From the NCBI RefSeq assembly GCF_900090045.1, contig NC_041779.1:372001-436000 (forward strand): 64,000 bases of DNA. Direction: 5' to 3'. This stretch comes from Plasmodium malariae. Taxonomy: Eukaryota > Apicomplexa > Aconoidasida > Haemosporida > Plasmodiidae. A model generated the notes under the pieces. The model was not told the DNA's origin. It worked only from the letters and a program-made list of their open reading frames with translations, and did not search any database. This document shows, piece after piece, positions 59,918 through 64,000 of the stretch. The translations under genes were made by a program, and so were the position numbers. Each line of letters begins with the position of its first letter. The stretch's first letter is position 1.

Positions 59918-60568
59918 TTATTTATATATTTATGATTATATATGCATGTACGATAATTATATTATTAAATATAGAAAAATTAAAAAAAATTATCTTTTTC
60001 AGCGCAAGAGGCGGAAATTGTATTAATAACAACTTCTCTTGGAGGAATAAAGTCATCATTTTTTTCTTCTTTGAGAGCACAAAATTTGTTAAATTGTAAA
60101 AAATTAATGTATTTTGTAATAGACTCCAATAGGGACACAAGCACAGCAAAAAGTAAAAAAAAATGTATATAATTTTATTTTTTTACCAACATATTGAATT
60201 CTTTTCTTGTTATAATATATAACCTTTTTGCAGACTTAAAAGACGGAGAATTGTTTAATAAATGGAAAGAAGATGAATTACTGCTTTCTAACGAAGCTGG
60301 AGTAATTTTACCTCAAATATTAGTTGATGGTGTTTCGATAGGAAATGACATCGCATTACAAAATTTAGAAGATGAAGGAAATTTAGATTTCTTAATAACT
60401 AGATTAAAATGCCCCAATTGTTTAAGTGATAAATCTAACACTGACATAAGTTGTCCTAGTTGTAAATATGATTATGTAAGTTTAATTTCTGAAGACTTAA
60501 TTAAAAATAATGGCGTAATAAGAATATTACAAGGAGAATTATATAATGAAGAACAAATAGCACAATAA
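59599..60568 (+). CDS. Glutaredoxin/SH3BGR-fold protein with C-terminal zinc ribbon, four exons
   Basis: The exons are 59599-59668, 59762-59782 (21 nt), 60003-60152 and 60234-60568, joined in frame to 191 residues. Residues 1-30 are acidic and Asn/Gln-rich. Exon 3 starts the fold with AEIVLITTSLGGIKSSFFSS (beta strand then helix) and NCKKLMYFVIDSN. Exon 4 carries ILPQILVDGVSIGNDIALQ (the cis-Pro and Gly-x-x-Asp motif of glutaredoxin/SH3BGR-type folds) and a helix EDEGNLDFLITR. A C-terminal CPNC-x(11)-CPSC zinc ribbon follows. The active-site CxxC of true glutaredoxins is absent (TSLGGIKS at that place), as in SH3BGR proteins, so redox catalysis is unlikely and a binding or adaptor role is more likely. 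I do not recognise a named orthologue. Confidence 0.82.
59851..59912. repeat. (TA)n microsatellite in intron 2 of the Grx-like gene
   Basis: A pure AT dinucleotide run of about 55-60 bp in the 220-bp intron between exons 2 and 3. Confidence 0.9.
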
Positions 60569-63509
60569 AAATTAATAATAGAAGAATTTATAAAATTGTA
60601 AAAAGTAAATTAAAAATAATTAATTTTTTGTCTTAAAATAATCCATTTTTTTATTATATTTTATTTTATATCAGTTCATCGCTTTTTATTGCAACTATCA
60701 AAACAAAATAATTTTAAATTTCACAAAAAATAAATAAATAACATATCACATGAGAACAGCATATATTTTCGCCCAATAATTATGTCCTATTTTTACATAT
60801 TCAATAATTTTCACGTGTTCAACTTCATATATGTGCATATAAATAAAATCCTATTCTAGTTGCATTTGTCTTGACCTCCCTACCCGTGAATCCACATCAT
60901 TTTTAATTTTTGTAATTGGGCTTTTTGAAAAAATATAAATGTCCTCTTTTTTAGTATAATAACTTATTACTTAATACTTATTTTTTATTAACTAAGTAAA
61001 CTAAGCTTCTTTAAAACTTTCATTAAAAAAAAATTAATTTGTTAACATGAATAAATATCATGCGTATTTATAAAGACTCGCAAAGCACTGGAACTCTTAC
61101 TTGTTTATTACTTAATTCCGAAAATTTAAAGGTGATATAGTAATCATTCTTACTTTCAGGATCCACTAATATGTTATCATGCCCCTTTGGTTATATACAT
61201 ACATATTTCCTTACGTGTTAACACAAATTTGAGACAAAAAATAAATGTGTATACATATACATACAAATTTTCTATTATCTCAAAGCTCTAGTAAAGTTAC
61301 TTTGTTATAATTTTATCTTTTTTATATAACTCTTTCTAAATGTTTTAACCCTTTCATTTTTTCTATATATAAGCTTTTCATATTATAAAACGAAGAACAT
61401 TTTAAGGAGAAAAAACATATTCTTAAAACTAGTGCATGTAAAAAAATATAAAAAAATTTTTATCTTTCCTTTAATTATTCACCATATATAACTTGAATTA
61501 CAAAATATAATATAAATTCAATTAAAAAACTTACTGCAGAAAATTAAGAAAAATTCGTTTTTCTTTCATATATAACATAAATTACTTTTGAGATGATAAA
61601 AAATAAATATAACTTATGTTTTATGTATCCAGGTTTTATTTTTTTTTTTAAATTTAAAAACATCAAAAAAGAAACAGCCTTTTTTCTGAAAAAATGTTTC
61701 AATATTTTCCTTCTAGTAAATTTTGCAAAAATTAAAAAAAGGAAAAGAAAGAATGGGAAAAAAAAAAGGAAACAGAGAAAGATACATTTTTAAATAAAGG
61801 GTTTATGTTTTTTAAATAATCTTAAAAAGTGTAAAAAAATGTTATTAGGGATTATATCTGTTATTTATAAATTATATTTACTTTTTTTTTTTTTTCCACG
61901 TAGCTCGATGCATGCAAATTAGTAACTTTCATGTTTACACATGTGTATATTAAGGCAAAAGCAAAAGTTTTTTTTCATAATGTATAAATATATATATATA
62001 ATATACATTTATATATATATATATATATATACATATTATTTATATTTATTTATACAAACAATTTAATATTATTTATGAGTACTATAAAAATGTCTGTAAT
62101 AAGTAATTTTTTTTTTTTTTTTAACATATTGCAACTTAATTAAAATGTGTAACATTGATCCTTTTAATTTACGACACACGAAAAAATTGAACATAAATGA
62201 ACCTTATGGAATCAACTGCATGTGTTAATTATAATACCTTTATAAGAGAAAAACAAAAAATTTACATAAAAAAAAAAAAAAGAAAGAAGAAACATAAAAA
62301 TTATATAATGTTAAAATTTGTAAACTCCTTTGTGTCTCTCATATATAATAAAATTTTCAATTTACGCATTTTAATTTGGAAATTTTTTTAAAGTTTAAAT
62401 GTTGATGATTTTAAGTCTTGTTTTTTTTTTTTTTTTTATATATATTATTATGTTGTTTTGAAAGAAAAATGACATTTGTCCTGAAAAACAATTATTTTTT
62501 TTTTTGTTTTTGAAAATTATGTTTTTTAAGAATTACGTTTTTTTTATGTATATGTTTTGAAAATATTGCTTGTTAATGCTCTATTCAAAAATTTATTACA
62601 AGTCAGAAAAAATTCATACTTAACTATATATATAAAGAGAGTAAGAGTTTTTTTTTTTTTTTTTTTTTTTTAACGTTACATACGAAATAGCCAAAGTTTT
62701 CCTCATTTGTGTATTTACATAAATTTGTAACATTTTTTTTTTTTTTTATAACTATTTTTTTGGCTTGTTCTTTTTTTTTTATTTTTTTATTTTACTATTT
62801 GTTGGAGAAAAAGTTGACTCGTTTTATATATATATAAAAGGTGAGGGTTGTTTTTAATTTTCTACAAATAGGTTAATTATTTATATACGCTTCTTTTTAA
62901 TTTTTTTTGTTCAATCGTTGCTTTTTTGAGATCATAAATAATTCTATGTACTTACATTTCAAAAATAAAATAATTTTAAAATAATACATATATTATTCTG
63001 CAGCATATATCGCTGTCTTATTTTTATTTTTTTTTTTTCTGTGAACAATTAATGGTGTCTTTATGAGAAGAGGCCAAATAAAAAGAATTTCATTTTTCTC
63101 TTTAATTGATTAAGAGATAAATTTTAAAATAGTTACAAAGGTTAAAAAGTAGGATACACGAATATTTTAAAATTTATTTTTCTTAAATATAGAATAGAAG
63201 GGTCAACGACATTTAATAATTGTCATAACGTAAAAAAAGGAGGAAATAATATAGAAAAAAAAAAAAGGCACAGAATAGAATAGAACAGAACAGAACAGGA
63301 TAGAAGAACCAAAAATAAACATATAAAAATAGAGAAAATAAGGAGAAAGTATCATATCATCATATAACGTATTAGAACATATGTCATAATAAAAAAAAAA
63401 AGGATTTTTATTTTGAGATTGTATCTTCAATTTTTATGGTACAATCACAACTTTTTAAAATCCGAATTAAAATAGTATTATATAGAGAAATATACATATG
63501 ACATAAAGG
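60569..63509. other. Intergenic region, Grx-like gene to the partial secreted-protein gene
   Basis: No gene supported in about 2.9 kb. It holds (TA)n near 61986-62031, and poly-T runs at 62107-62122, 62421-62437 and 62649-62670. Near 63265-63305 there is an AGAATAGAACAGAACAG-type pentamer repeat in the presumed 5' UTR of the next gene. Confidence 0.55.
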
Positions 63510-64000
63510 ATGAAATATAATAACTTCTTCTTCGTAGTGCTAACAATTGCATTATTCAATCTTGTAAATACTCTAATAAGAAATGGAAACAATAATACGC
63601 AAGCTTTAATTCCTGATAAGAATAACAGTAAAAATGACAACCAAAATAGCATGTCCAATAATAATAACAATAATGAGAACACATGTGAGATCCAAAATAT
63701 GGCAGAAGAAATGATGGAGAAATTATTAAATGAAAAAGATGTATTTTCCTCCATAATGGAAGCTCTACAAAGTAAATTAAGTGATGACTCTCTTTGCACA
63801 CAAACAAAATATACAAACATTTGTATAAATGAAAAGGATAAAGTCCCTTTAAGCTTCCCATGCACTAGCCAGAAATATGAGCATTTAATTCACCAATTTA
63901 CATATAAAAAATTATGCCATTCTAAAATAGCTTTTAGTAATATATTGCTCAAATCATTCATCGATAAAAATAACGAAGAAAATACATTTAATAACATCAT
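63510..64000 (+). CDS. N-terminus of a secreted, Asn-rich, Cys-containing protein (cut by window end; GAMA candidate)
   Basis: Starts at ATG 63510 and stays open to the window edge (163 codons). Residues 1-22 are a signal peptide (MKYNNFFFVVLTIALF). Residues about 26-58 are Asn-rich (ending NNNNNNENTC). Then an ordered part follows with five Cys in the visible region (ENTCEIQ, SLCTQ, NICIN, FPCTS, KLCHS), suggesting disulphides in a secreted or surface protein. By gene order, the GPI-anchored micronemal antigen GAMA is a plausible candidate: I recall it close to the prohibitin/LSM8 block on P. falciparum chromosome 8. I cannot confirm it from these residues. Confidence 0.75.
   Translation, partial: MKYNNFFFVVLTIALFNLVNTLIRNGNNNTQALIPDKNNSKNDNQNSMSNNNNNNENTCEIQNMAEEMMEKLLNEKDVFSSIMEALQSKLSDDSLCTQTKYTNICINEKDKVPLSFPCTSQKYEHLIHQFTYKKLCHSKIAFSNILLKSFIDKNNEENTFNNI

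Noticed and set aside
59818..60099. Frames rich in YIYIYIYI
   Set aside because: Translation of a TA microsatellite within an intron.

Overview
The window is nuclear DNA of a malaria parasite (Plasmodium). It is extremely AT-rich, with long poly-A/T and (TA)n tracts, short AT-rich introns with GT/AG borders, Asn/Lys low-complexity proteins, a tryptophan-rich antigen and an ETRAMP-type protein. The tryptophan-rich antigen and two-exon exported-protein genes point to a primate parasite outside the P. falciparum group (P. malariae- or P. ovale-like). The species is an inference.

The left part (about 1-31000) looks subtelomeric. Gene density is low. It holds a two-exon tryptophan-rich antigen (154-1675), a doubtful degenerate small exported-protein gene (about 4125-4710), a two-exon small secreted protein (5810-6651), an 18-bp minisatellite (11478-11760), a single-exon secreted acidic protein (12613-13692) and an ETRAMP (26637-27167). 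Between these lies a minus-strand ribosomal RNA unit: 28S (about 15772-19778), ITS2, then 5.8S (about 20770-21026). No 18S follows where one is expected. Tandem arrays of different unit lengths flank the unit on both sides. The 28S carries substitutions in the peptidyl-transferase centre and the 5.8S appears split by an AT-rich insertion, so the unit is probably a diverged or decaying partial copy.

The right part (about 31000-64000) is chromosome core with conserved single-copy genes. These are a giant repeat-bearing protein of about 3260 residues, a prolyl 4-hydroxylase-type 2-oxoglutarate/Fe(II) oxygenase, LSM8 (3 exons, minus), prohibitin 1 (minus), a CCDC124/DUF1014 ribosome-associated protein (7 exons, minus), TRAPPC11 (2 exons, minus), a glutaredoxin/SH3BGR-fold protein with a zinc ribbon (4 exons, plus) and the start of a secreted Asn-rich protein cut by the window end. 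From memory, this order (ETRAMP, giant protein, P4H, LSM8, prohibitin, and so on) resembles the right-hand region of P. falciparum chromosome 8, which also carries a partial 5.8S-28S unit without 18S.

The core genes are unrelated housekeeping functions (U6 snRNP, mitochondrial inner membrane, ribosome, ER-Golgi tethering) and do not form one pathway. The left-hand genes are typical secreted or exported, host-interface proteins.
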